DNA of 64,000 nt from Jutongia huaianensis (GTDB lineage: Bacteria; Bacillota; Clostridia; Lachnospirales; Lachnospiraceae): NCBI RefSeq assembly GCF_014384985.1, contig NZ_JACRSX010000001.1, positions 372,001 to 436,000 on the forward strand, in the 5' to 3' direction. The position numbers and the translations under genes were made by a program. Below are positions 52,999-61,761 of the stretch, in pieces. Numbering within the stretch: position 1 is the stretch's first letter; the number at the start of each line of letters is the position of its first letter. The notes under the pieces are model-generated. The model did not search any database and was not told the origin of the DNA. It saw only the letters and a program-made list of their open reading frames with translations.

Positions 52999-53433
52999 TT
53001 ATAATGTTTTCTGCATAATCACGGCATGCTCCTGCGGATCCCGGTAATAGTTTTTGCGGACAGAAATCCGATCAAATCCTGATTTATCATAAAGTCCTAT
53101 GGCCGAAGCATTACTCTCCCGCACCTCCAGCAGGATCTGCTCTACACCTTTAGTGGCACATTCCCGAAATGCCTGATGCAAAAGTGCTTCTGCAATCCCC
53201 TCCCGGCGGTGAGCCGGATCCACAACAATGTTACACAGATCTGCTGTTTCAAAGGAACACCAGAGCACACAGCTTCCAACAACCCTGCCATCCTTCACTG
53301 CAGTCAGATATATTTTGTCCTTATCCTGCAGATGTTCCATATAATCTTTCTCACTCCATGGATGGGCAAAATTTTCTCTCTGTAACGCTGCCGCCTCTGC
53401 CATCTCCGTTGCGTCCATATGTTTAATTTGCAT
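52999..53433 (-). CDS. rimI: Ribosomal protein N-acetyltransferase RimI-like (GNAT)
   Basis: The 144-residue protein has the GNAT acetyl-CoA loop VDPAHRREGIAEALL and a C-terminal ESNASAIGLYDKSGF. RimI acetylates the N-terminus of ribosomal protein S18, and bacterial rimI commonly accompanies tsaB/tsaE, as here. It overlaps the end of tsaB by 11 bases, so translation is coupled. Other GNAT functions cannot be excluded. Confidence 0.85.
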   Translation of the reverse strand: MQIKHMDATEMAEAAALQRENFAHPWSEKDYMEHLQDKDKIYLTAVKDGRVVGSCVLWCSFETADLCNIVVDPAHRREGIAEALLHQAFRECATKGVEQILLEVRESNASAIGLYDKSGFDRISVRKNYYRDPQEHAVIMQKTL

Positions 53434-54130
53434 TTAACTTCTCTTCTCTTTCTCGTTCCGCCTGGGATTTACGCAGATAAACCGGCCGGTGCTCTGCCGC
53501 TGTTTCAATCCTGCCCTGATGATAATAACGCTCTCCCAGTGCCGCTACAGCCGCCGCCCTCTGTCTCGACAAATGACAAGGTGCAAACTGATACTCGTTG
53601 ACAATCTCCTCCCGGATGATCTCCTCATAAACCGGCACGCCGTCTCCAAGAAAATGAATCTTAACGGGATATTTTGCCAACTCCTTCAACAGATCGTGAA
53701 TATCCATGGCGCACTGGTCAATAACACTGACCAACTCTCCTTCCCGCATTTCGTAAACTCCGGTATATACTTGATTTCTCCTTGCATCCATAACCGGGCA
53801 GATAAATCCATCTGCCTCAGCAAGCTGATAAGCAAGCCCCTCTAATGTCGGCACCGGAATGACCGGCTTGTCCAACACAAGTCCCAGTCCCTTTACTGTT
53901 GCAGATCCGATCCGGAGTCCGGTAAAGGAACCCGGTCCAGCTGCCACTGCTATGGCATCCAGCTCCTCCAAAGGAATCCCGGCATAATCTACAACCTCCT
54001 TTATCATAGGAAGTAATGTCTGCGAATGCGTCTGTTTATTATTGACTGTAAACTCTGCCACAATCGCATCCCCGGACAATATCGCTGCAGATGCTACCAG
54101 CCCGGAGCTGTCTACGCCTAATATTTTCAT
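53423..54130 (-). CDS. tsaB: t6A biosynthesis subunit TsaB
   Basis: TsaB (YeaZ) is the ASKHA-fold partner of TsaD. The 235-residue protein starts KILGVDSSGLVASAAIL and has AVAAGPGSFTGLRIGSATVKG, characteristic of the family. The C-terminal domain ends in a Glu/Arg tail (EREREEKLNAN). The ATG at 54130 has AAAGG about 11 bases upstream. It lies between tsaE and rimI. Confidence 0.92.
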   Translation of the reverse strand: MKILGVDSSGLVASAAILSGDAIVAEFTVNNKQTHSQTLLPMIKEVVDYAGIPLEELDAIAVAAGPGSFTGLRIGSATVKGLGLVLDKPVIPVPTLEGLAYQLAEADGFICPVMDARRNQVYTGVYEMREGELVSVIDQCAMDIHDLLKELAKYPVKIHFLGDGVPVYEEIIREEIVNEYQFAPCHLSRQRAAAVAALGERYYHQGRIETAAEHRPVYLRKSQAEREREEKLNAN

Positions 54131-54155
54131 TTTCTATCACGCCTTTCTGATTAAG

Positions 54156-54587
54156 TCATCTTTTAACTATAGTGATTTTTCTGTAATCAAATCCTTTTTC
54201 AAGTACTTTTTCTATCTGAATCTCTGTCACATGCTCCGGGATCAGTTCTTCAATCAGAGACGCCCACTCAATCAGACAGACTCCCTTCCCGAAGAAGTAA
54301 TCCTCATAGCCAATCTCATCCATTTCCTCCGGATCTGCGATCCGGTATACATCAAAATGATACAGAGGCAATCTCCCCTGCTCATAAATCTGCATGATCG
54401 TAAAAGTGGGACTGCTGATCGGCTCCTCAATCCCAAGACCTTTTCCAAAGCCTTTGGTAAAAACAGTTTTTCCTACGCCTAAATCACCATTTAACAATAT
54501 GATATCTCCGGGTTTACAGTTTTCTCCCAGTTTTTTCCCCAGATCATAGGTGTCCTGTTCCCGTAAGCTTTCTATCACCTCTGTCAT
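54156..54587 (-). CDS. tsaE: t6A biosynthesis ATPase TsaE
   Basis: TsaE (YjeE) is the small ATPase that recycles the TsaBD complex. The 143-residue protein has Walker A NGDLGVGKTVF, SSPTFTIMQIYE and the conserved YHFDVYRI. The ATG at 54587 follows AGGAGG at 7 bases and overlaps the preceding gene by 4 bases. Confidence 0.93.
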   Translation of the reverse strand: MTEVIESLREQDTYDLGKKLGENCKPGDIILLNGDLGVGKTVFTKGFGKGLGIEEPISSPTFTIMQIYEQGRLPLYHFDVYRIADPEEMDEIGYEDYFFGKGVCLIEWASLIEELIPEHVTEIQIEKVLEKGFDYRKITIVKR

Positions 54588-55135
54588 AAATGTTCCTCCT
54601 GATCCTTCTCCTCATCCTGATGTGCTTCCTTCTGTGCCGGATCATAGTCTGCATATTCCTTTACCTTTGCCGTTACAAAGGCTTTGATCTCCTCAAACTC
54701 TGTTCCACATTGATCCTGCGGAAAGATAAATGCTCTGACTGGGGACATATACACATAAACAGCTTTGGCCGTACTGGTAATCTTGCGGACATCATACCAT
54801 TTCACCGATGCCTCCTGCTCCCCCTGGGACACTGTAATTCCCTCTGACGACAATATATAATGAAGCTTTGCGTTGATGTCCTTATTTTGTCTTGCCTGTG
54901 CCTTGGACTTTGAATAAAGCATCACCGGCTGTACGATCGTAAACAGACATCCAATAATAAATAATGCGATCCGGGCCGTGGTATCCATCACACCGAAGCG
55001 CACTGCCAGAATGATCCAGCAGGAAAGACTGATCACCACCCCAAAGATTCCTGATATATTTCCATAGGTATGTCTCATGGAAAACGCATACAGATCTCCT
55101 GCCGTAAGCTCCACGTCAAACTCTATTTCCTTCAT
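54584..55135 (-). CDS. YcxB-like membrane protein
   Basis: The 183-residue product has two membrane helices (about 28-48 and 54-76) and a C-terminal YcxB-like domain with HYILSSEGITVSQGEQEASV and KWYDVRKITSTAKAVYVYMS. An acidic tail (KEAHQDEEKDQEEHL) ends it. Function is unknown. It overlaps tsaE by 4 bases and is the first gene of the t6A/RNA operon. The ATG at 55135 follows AGGAG. Confidence 0.8.
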   Translation of the reverse strand: MKEIEFDVELTAGDLYAFSMRHTYGNISGIFGVVISLSCWIILAVRFGVMDTTARIALFIIGCLFTIVQPVMLYSKSKAQARQNKDINAKLHYILSSEGITVSQGEQEASVKWYDVRKITSTAKAVYVYMSPVRAFIFPQDQCGTEFEEIKAFVTAKVKEYADYDPAQKEAHQDEEKDQEEHL

Positions 55136-55257
55136 AAATTATCTCCTATTCTTCATCTTTGCATTTATATTAGCATTATAGCAGAATATAGCGAAAAAAC
55201 AATATATACAAATTCTCCGTCATATGTTATCTTTAAAATCAGGAAATACTTTATGGG

Positions 55258-55263
55258 TATAAT
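55258..55263 (+). promoter_or_regulatory. Possible -10 box of the RSH-domain gene
   Basis: TATAAT at 55258-55263 lies about 65 bases before the start codon. No matching -35 sequence was found, so this is a partial call. Confidence 0.3.
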
Positions 55264-55329
55264 ATATGTAAAAACAAGGGTTATTATATCTGCGTTTCCC
55301 ATATGGCAGATATAAAAAGGGGGATTTTT

Positions 55330-57210
55330 ATGATGGATATTACAAATATGAGCGTAGACGATATCCGCGAACAAGTGGAACAACAGATCGACTTCGACCG
55401 GCTGGAAGAGCTAAATGCCCATCTCGAGAAGGATATCCGGGGCATTCTTGACTCCTGCGGATTATATTACCGGATCTTTTCCAGAGTAAAAACGAAAAGC
55501 TCCATCAGTAAAAAGCTTTATAACGGTAAATACGGCACAGAGGAGAATCCCAAAAAAGTACAGGATCTGATCGGTCTGCGTATCGTTTTATACTATTCGG
55601 ATGATCTGAGCATCGGACGGGAAATTATGGAAAAAACATTTTTGCGTACCGGAACCTGGTCACGAAATGATTTCAATGCAGCGGAATTCCGCGCCACAAA
55701 GATCAACGGCGTATTCCGTCTGCCTTCCGACCATTTTAAATTATACACCAGCGAGCTCTGGGATCTCCCCATTGACACAACCTTTGAGATCCAGTTCCGC
55801 ACGGTATTCTTTGAGGGCTGGCATGAGATTGAACATGACATGCGTTACAAAAGCCTTCTGCCGGATGACAAATTCTGGGAAAACAGCGAGGATCTCTCCC
55901 GTATCCTTCACTGTATCCTTGCCAATCTGGAGTTGTCTGACTGGTCCCTGGTACAGCTTTTTGAGCATCTCTCCTATAATCATTACCAGAACGGAAACTG
56001 GGATCTGATGCTTAAGAGCCATTTCCGGCTGCGTATGGAGGATAAAGAACCTCTCTCCCCGGCCATCACAGCGCTCTTTGATCAGGACCGACGCTTGGCA
56101 AAGCAATTCTTCAAATGCGAAAAGATCGTACTTGTACGCGAGTTGTTAAAACAGGATTATATTCCAAAGATCACTTTTGATCTGATCATCCGCCTGCTAA
56201 ACGAAAGTGTAGTCCATGATGACCGTATCACCGCATATTATCAGGAGCATGACCCTTTGGCTGTCAAAACACCGGCTCCTGTACGCCAGGCTCTGAAGCC
56301 TTTGGACCAAAGCACCCTGTTCCACTTGGAAATTCCTCTTTTGCACAAGCCAGTGCGCGAACTTAAAACAGAATTTAATAACGCTTCCCACATCATTTAT
56401 CGATGGATCCGTTATAAACTCAGCTATATCTTTCCTGATCTTCCGGCCGAGGTAGAAACTCTGCACCGTCATCTGCCCGGTTATGATGTCAAATGCATCT
56501 GGGATGCAGAACAATATATTATGGAAGCAGAATTTTCCTATATTGATGACAAAATGCCCGGAACATTATGGCATATTACCGCCTCTCTTCACGGAGACAG
56601 CACAAAGGACAAGGAACCTCTGATGTTCCGTCACCGGACAACACTTCACACTCCGACAACAGCTCTCCATCGGGAGACATTCAGCAAACCATCTTATCTT
56701 TCAGAGCTCTCCTCCAAGATCGGTCTGATGGATCAGGAACGCCTCGGAACCCAGGGACGTTTTGTAAATACGCCGGAAGGCTTTGAAGCGTTAGAGCATC
56801 TGCTTCACGATCCGCAAAGACGCCTGCCGGTGATCGTAATCACACAGCACGAGGCTGTCTCTCCTGAAAACATCAATGATTACCGGGAGGGCTATGACAT
56901 GAACACATTCCCAGTCAACGGAACACGTCTTGCGAAAGTGATCGGGCTATACTCCCATGTTTATATGTTGGATCAGAAGCTGACTAAAAATCTGTCGGTC
57001 GAAGGACAGAACGCCAAAGTGATCCATGGAGGCATCCTGATATTCTGGCCGGTTTCCTCTCACCGTGAAACCACCGTATATACCAGCCGAATGATCCGGG
57101 AAGCTCATTTTGACTACAATCGCTTTGCCTATCATGAGCAGAATTTCAACGAAAAAGCATTCCGCTCTAAACTGGCACAGATCATCAAGGATGATCATGT
57201 CACTCATTAA
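55330..57210 (+). CDS. RelA/SpoT-domain nucleotide synthetase with large uncharacterised C-terminal region
   Basis: Residues 1-175 match the RSH synthetase fold. RIFSRVKTKSSISKKLYNGK gives the ATP-contact basic motif, KVQDLIGLRIVLYYSDDL includes Asp79 and Arg84, and FEIQFRTVFFEGWHEIEHDM carries Glu153, Gln155 and His169. There is no HD hydrolase, TGS or ACT domain. The usual NGYRSLH-type loop reads INGVFRLPSDHFK, without the conserved Tyr. About 450 further residues have no family I can name; RLPVIVITQHEAVSPENIND, AKVIGLYSHVYML and HGGILIFWPVSS recall defence-associated domains. ATG 55330 follows GGGGG. It is much longer than small alarmone synthetases (about 210-260 residues). A fused toxin or defence nucleotide enzyme is plausible but unproven. 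Confidence 0.75.
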   Translation: MMDITNMSVDDIREQVEQQIDFDRLEELNAHLEKDIRGILDSCGLYYRIFSRVKTKSSISKKLYNGKYGTEENPKKVQDLIGLRIVLYYSDDLSIGREIMEKTFLRTGTWSRNDFNAAEFRATKINGVFRLPSDHFKLYTSELWDLPIDTTFEIQFRTVFFEGWHEIEHDMRYKSLLPDDKFWENSEDLSRILHCILANLELSDWSLVQLFEHLSYNHYQNGNWDLMLKSHFRLRMEDKEPLSPAITALFDQDRRLAKQFFKCEKIVLVRELLKQDYIPKITFDLIIRLLNESVVHDDRITAYYQEHDPLAVKTPAPVRQALKPLDQSTLFHLEIPLLHKPVRELKTEFNNASHIIYRWIRYKLSYIFPDLPAEVETLHRHLPGYDVKCIWDAEQYIMEAEFSYIDDKMPGTLWHITASLHGDSTKDKEPLMFRHRTTLHTPTTALHRETFSKPSYLSELSSKIGLMDQERLGTQGRFVNTPEGFEALEHLLHDPQRRLPVIVITQHEAVSPENINDYREGYDMNTFPVNGTRLAKVIGLYSHVYMLDQKLTKNLSVEGQNAKVIHGGILIFWPVSSHRETTVYTSRMIREAHFDYNRFAYHEQNFNEKAFRSKLAQIIKDDHVTH

Positions 57211-57226
57211 TAAGAAGTTTTTCTTC

Positions 57227-58450
57227 TCAGTCCAGGGTTATCTTCACTGTTCTGTGCTTCTTTGAGCTGCCGCTCTCCCTGCACAAACGTATTTTTAACC
57301 GGTCACCCTGTTCGTGGGTGGACAAACACAGGCTCAGGTCCTTCATGTCCCCGATCCTGTTCCCGTCAATCGAATAAATTCTGTCTGCAACCCGGATTCC
57401 GCCATGATAAGCAGGAGACTTCAATGCGACCTCCGTAACATATACACCATCGTTGTCACCGGCGTCTTTTCCACGAATCCCCAGGTATGCTGCCTGTTTA
57501 TGATCTACGATTGCCTGCGCTGTTGCTGCAATATCCGTCACCGAAACGAAGGACCAGTTGGTTTCCCCTGTGACATCCTGATAGGAATCTGTAATAATGC
57601 CTACAATCCTTCCCTCCACATCTGCCGCAAATCCATTTCCTCCCTCTGTATATGCAACATCCGTGGCATATACAGAAAGATTTTTATCTACTGTCTGAAC
57701 GGAAAGATCTGCATTCACGATATTTCCCAGCATTACAGACTTCATCAGACCATTGGGACTTCCAAAAAGAAGAATCCTGTCGCTTAACTTCGGAGACAGC
57801 TCTGCGGCATATTGTGTAAAATCCATTTCCTCAACTTTCTTCATGACGCTTTTGGAAATATCCTTTCCGTCCACACAAAGTACGGCGATTTCCGTATTGC
57901 GGTCCACATCAACAAGCTCTGCAGCTGCCTTTGTTCCATCTGCAAATTCTACCTGAAGAACCTTCTTTTCTACCATAGAAGATAGCTGCGTTAATATATA
58001 AAGAACATTTCCCTTTCTTTTAAACACAAGGCCGCTCTGTACCTCATCCCCTTTCTGGTTTTTCTGATACCAGCTTTCCGTATGTACCTCCCCCACAGAT
58101 ACAACGGATTTGTTACACTGTATGCCAATCTGTGCGATCCTTTTCCAATAATCCTCGTATGCGGCAATCTTATATTCATCGGATCTCTTTGCAAAACCGG
58201 CCTGCTTTTCCTGCGTATTGCCGGTATTTTTCAGGAGATTTGCCCGATAGATCCGGGCATCCCTCTCTCCCAGAATGTCCTGCACCTTCCAAAATGCTAC
58301 CGATGCAACCACTCCAAAAGCAAATGCAAGAACGATCACATGTATAATTCTTTTTACAGACAATGAATGCTTTTCCAAACCTTGCTCCCGCACCGCTTCC
58401 TGCAGAAAACAATATTCTCCCCCTGCTGTTTTCTTTTTTTCTTTCATCAT
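57227..58450 (-). CDS. HtrA-like protein with PDZ domain, protease active site apparently lost
   Basis: The 407-residue protein has one membrane helix (about 31-50), a trypsin-like domain aligned to HtrA/DegP (about 105-300) and a C-terminal PDZ domain (SPAYHGGIRVADRIYSIDG). The catalytic positions look degenerate. The His site YILTNxHV is YILTQLSSM, the Asp site DIAVL is TEIAVLCVD, and the Ser site GNSGGP is EGGNGFAADVEG. It may be a scaffold or peptide-binding sensor rather than a protease. The ATG at 58450 has GGAG about 11 bases upstream. It is convergent with the RSH-domain gene and divergent from mutS2. Confidence 0.75.
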   Translation of the reverse strand: MMKEKKKTAGGEYCFLQEAVREQGLEKHSLSVKRIIHVIVLAFAFGVVASVAFWKVQDILGERDARIYRANLLKNTGNTQEKQAGFAKRSDEYKIAAYEDYWKRIAQIGIQCNKSVVSVGEVHTESWYQKNQKGDEVQSGLVFKRKGNVLYILTQLSSMVEKKVLQVEFADGTKAAAELVDVDRNTEIAVLCVDGKDISKSVMKKVEEMDFTQYAAELSPKLSDRILLFGSPNGLMKSVMLGNIVNADLSVQTVDKNLSVYATDVAYTEGGNGFAADVEGRIVGIITDSYQDVTGETNWSFVSVTDIAATAQAIVDHKQAAYLGIRGKDAGDNDGVYVTEVALKSPAYHGGIRVADRIYSIDGNRIGDMKDLSLCLSTHEQGDRLKIRLCRESGSSKKHRTVKITLD

Positions 58451-58618
58451 AATATATCATTCTCCAATTTCTATGATAACGGTTTTATATAAAGATTATC
58501 ACATATATATGAATAGTTTATGAATAAGCAGTAAATATGATATTGCAAAATTATCTTGCAGTATCTTATCGGTGTGGTGTATGATGATAGTAATTGTATT
58601 GAAATGAGGTCTAAATGA

Positions 58619-61000
58619 ATGAACGAGAAAGTATTACAGACATTAGAATATAATAAGATCATTGACCAGCTGGTTTCTTTCGCCTCATCTCCATCCGGCA
58701 GGGAATTTTGTCAAAATTTAAAGCCTCAGACAGACCGTGACTGGATTGAAGCATCCCAGAAGGAAACCTCCGATGCACTGACTCATATTCTGACCAAGGG
58801 GGAGCTTTCCTTTTATGGAATTCAGGATATCCGACCTTCTTTAAAACGGCTCGAGATCGGATCATCTCTGGGAAGTCACGAGCTGTTAGATATTGCAAAG
58901 CTCCTTTCTGCGGCTGCTTCGGTCAAGAATTACTTCCGTCAGGCACTCCGCGAGGATGATTCCACCGGAGATTCCCTCGACGAACGTTATCAGCTGATCG
59001 AACCGTTATCTCCTCTGATGCAGGAGATCCGCCGGTGTATTCCGGAGCATGATGTCATTGCAAATGATGCTTCCACCGGACTCGCCCAGGTACGCAGACA
59101 GTTAAAGCTGACCAACGACCGTATCCACGAGCAGTTAAACAGTATTCTCAGCAGTTCGGCTCGCAGCATGCTTCAGGATTCCATCATTACCATGCGAAAC
59201 GGCCGCTATTGTCTGCCGGTCAAAGCCGAATACCGTTCCTCCTTCCGCGGAATGCTTCACGACCAGTCTGCAACCGGATCCACTCTTTTTATTGAGCCGG
59301 CCGCTGTCGTAAAGTTAAACAACGATATCCGTCAGCTTGAGCTGCAGGAGCAGGAAGAGATTGACAAAATTCTTGCGGATCTGAGTAATCTCGCCGCAGA
59401 CCAGTCTTTCTTTCTGGCGCAGGATTACCGTGTTTTATGTGAACTGGATTTTATCTTTGCCCGTGCCATGCTCTCAAAAAAAATGAGAGGCACAAGGCCT
59501 CTCTTCCCGGCAGAGGGATATATTGAGATCAAAAAAGGTCGTCATCCCCTGATCGACGCCAAAAAGGTGGTTCCTATAGATATTCATATCGGAAAAGATT
59601 TTTCTCTTCTAGTGGTAACAGGACCGAACACCGGCGGCAAAACGGTCTCGCTGAAAACCGTAGGTCTCTTTTGCCTGATGGGACAGGCAGGCCTTCATAT
59701 TCCGGCATTCGATAACTCCTGTCTGAAGATCTTTGATGAAATTTACGCTGATATCGGCGATGAACAGAGTATCGAGCAGAGTCTGAGTACCTTTTCCTCT
59801 CATATGGTCAATACTGTATCGATTCTGGAAAAAGCAGATTCTAACAGTCTGGTGCTTTTCGATGAGCTTGGTGCCGGTACCGATCCTACGGAAGGTGCCG
59901 CTCTTGCCACAGCGATTCTTGCAAATCTGCACAAACGAGGCTGTCTGGTCATGGCAACAACCCACTACAGCGAATTAAAGCTGTATGCTTTGCAGACACC
60001 GGACGTCCAAAATGCCTGCTGCGAGTTTGATGTCTCAACGCTGCAGCCAACCTACCGCCTGTTGATCGGTATTCCTGGCAAAAGTAACGCATTTGCAATT
60101 TCCGGCAAGCTCGGATTATCCCCGGAGATTATTGAAGATGCCAAAGAACGTGTCTCTTCCGATGCACAGAACTTTGAAGATGTCCTGAGTGATCTGGAAG
60201 CCTCCCGGATCAAACTGGAACAGGAGCATAAAACAATCTCCGAAAACCGCAAAGAAATTTCCCTGCTCAAAAAAGAGCTTCGCGAAAAAACGGAAAAGCT
60301 GGAGCAGTCCCGTGAAAAGATCCTGCAAAATGCCAACCAGGAGGCAAGTCGTATCCTTGCCGAGGCAAAAAACGTGGCAGATGACACCATACGCAAGTAT
60401 ACCAAATGGGCCAAAAGCGACCGTCATATCCAGGAAATGGAGAAGGAACGAGCCGAGTTGCGGAACCGGATGAACAAACACCAGAACCAGTCCGGAAGCA
60501 AACCACAGAAGACAAAAAAGAAATCCCTCAAAGCTTCTGATCTGATGATCGGTTCTAATGTTCACATATTAACATTAAACGCAGACGGCACCGTCAGTAC
60601 ACTTCCGAATGAGAAGGGCGATCTTTTTGTGCAGGCCGGTCTCTTACGGACACAGGTCAATATCAAGGATCTGGAGCTGCTTCCGGAAGAAAAACCAAAA
60701 CAGACAGAAAAGCGTCACAGCGGAAGCGGAAAGATCCGTATTGACAAAGCTGCTTCCGTCCATCAGGAAGTAAATCTCATCGGTATGACAGTGGATGAAG
60801 CAATGCCTGTGTTAAATAAATATCTGGATGACGCTTATCTGGCCCATATGACTCAGGTAACCGTGATACATGGGCGGGGAACCGGTGCCCTCCGCAAAGC
60901 CGTCCATCAACAGCTCGCCCGTCTGAAATATGTGAAATCTTATCGCCTTGGCGAATTCGGTGAAGGCGATATGGGCGTTACCATTGTAACGTTCAAATAG
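58619..61000 (+). CDS. mutS2: Endonuclease MutS2
   Basis: The 793-residue protein lacks the MutS mismatch-recognition domain but has the ATPase with Walker A VTGPNTGGKTVSLKTVGL, the DELGAGTDPTEGAALATA region and TTHYSELKLYA. A coiled segment (about 520-625) and a C-terminal Smr nuclease domain follow (NLIGMTVDEAMPVLNKY, VTVIHGRGTGALRKAV). MutS2 limits homologous recombination or rescues collided ribosomes. The ATG at 58619 follows GAGG at 9 bases. A TTGCAG/TATGAT pair 18 bases apart upstream is a possible promoter. It precedes a two-component system on the same strand. Confidence 0.95.
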   Translation: MNEKVLQTLEYNKIIDQLVSFASSPSGREFCQNLKPQTDRDWIEASQKETSDALTHILTKGELSFYGIQDIRPSLKRLEIGSSLGSHELLDIAKLLSAAASVKNYFRQALREDDSTGDSLDERYQLIEPLSPLMQEIRRCIPEHDVIANDASTGLAQVRRQLKLTNDRIHEQLNSILSSSARSMLQDSIITMRNGRYCLPVKAEYRSSFRGMLHDQSATGSTLFIEPAAVVKLNNDIRQLELQEQEEIDKILADLSNLAADQSFFLAQDYRVLCELDFIFARAMLSKKMRGTRPLFPAEGYIEIKKGRHPLIDAKKVVPIDIHIGKDFSLLVVTGPNTGGKTVSLKTVGLFCLMGQAGLHIPAFDNSCLKIFDEIYADIGDEQSIEQSLSTFSSHMVNTVSILEKADSNSLVLFDELGAGTDPTEGAALATAILANLHKRGCLVMATTHYSELKLYALQTPDVQNACCEFDVSTLQPTYRLLIGIPGKSNAFAISGKLGLSPEIIEDAKERVSSDAQNFEDVLSDLEASRIKLEQEHKTISENRKEISLLKKELREKTEKLEQSREKILQNANQEASRILAEAKNVADDTIRKYTKWAKSDRHIQEMEKERAELRNRMNKHQNQSGSKPQKTKKKSLKASDLMIGSNVHILTLNADGTVSTLPNEKGDLFVQAGLLRTQVNIKDLELLPEEKPKQTEKRHSGSGKIRIDKAASVHQEVNLIGMTVDEAMPVLNKYLDDAYLAHMTQVTVIHGRGTGALRKAVHQQLARLKYVKSYRLGEFGEGDMGVTIVTFK

Positions 61001-61027
61001 AACAAGGAATGAAATGGAGAAGATGAA

Positions 61028-61735
61028 ATGGCTGAAAAACAAAGAATTTTAATTGTAGACGACGACAACAACATTGCTGAGCTTGTTAGTATGTATCTGG
61101 TCAAAGAATGCTTTGATACCCACATTGCCAACGATGGAGAAGCTGCTTTGGCTACAATCGAAAGCTACCAGCCAAATCTGGTGGTTTTGGATATCATGCT
61201 TCCCGGCATCAGTGGATATGATGTTCTCCGGGAACTTCGCAAAACCTCGAATCTTCCTGTCATCATGCTTTCCGCCAAAGGCGAAACATTTGACAAAGTT
61301 CTCGGTCTTGAACTTGGAGCCGATGATTATGTGATGAAGCCCTTTGACACAAAAGAGCTGGTTGCCAGAATTAAAGCAGTTCTGCGCCGTTATACTACAG
61401 AAACAACCGCACAGCAAGCCGAAGCGATTCCAAAAGAATGCGTTACCTATCCGAACCTGATCATTAACCTCACTGACTATTCTGTTTACTATTTCAAACA
61501 GAGAGTCGAAATGCCCCCAAAGGAACTGGAGCTTTTCTATTTTCTTGCTTCCCATCCAAATCAGGTATTTACCCGCGAACAGCTTCTGGATCATATCTGG
61601 AGCTACGATTACATCGGAGATACCCGCACCGTAGATGTTCATATCAAGAGACTTCGCGAAAAGTTTTCCCAGCCTGCCGAATGGAACATAGCCACAGTAT
61701 GGGGGGTTGGATACAAGTTTGAATATCACGGATAA
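61028..61735 (+). CDS. OmpR/PhoB-family response regulator
   Basis: The 235-residue product has the receiver domain (RILIVDDDNNIAELVSMYL, phosphoacceptor in LVVLDIMLPGISGYD, KPFDTKELVARI) and a winged-helix output domain (ELELFYFLASHPNQVFT, YIGDTRTVDVHIKRLRE). The ATG at 61028 follows GGAGAAG. It starts 27 bases after mutS2 and is followed by its kinase gene. Confidence 0.92.
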   Translation: MAEKQRILIVDDDNNIAELVSMYLVKECFDTHIANDGEAALATIESYQPNLVVLDIMLPGISGYDVLRELRKTSNLPVIMLSAKGETFDKVLGLELGADDYVMKPFDTKELVARIKAVLRRYTTETTAQQAEAIPKECVTYPNLIINLTDYSVYYFKQRVEMPPKELELFYFLASHPNQVFTREQLLDHIWSYDYIGDTRTVDVHIKRLREKFSQPAEWNIATVWGVGYKFEYHG

Positions 61736-61761
61736 ATCACAGCTTTGAACGGAGAATTCCT

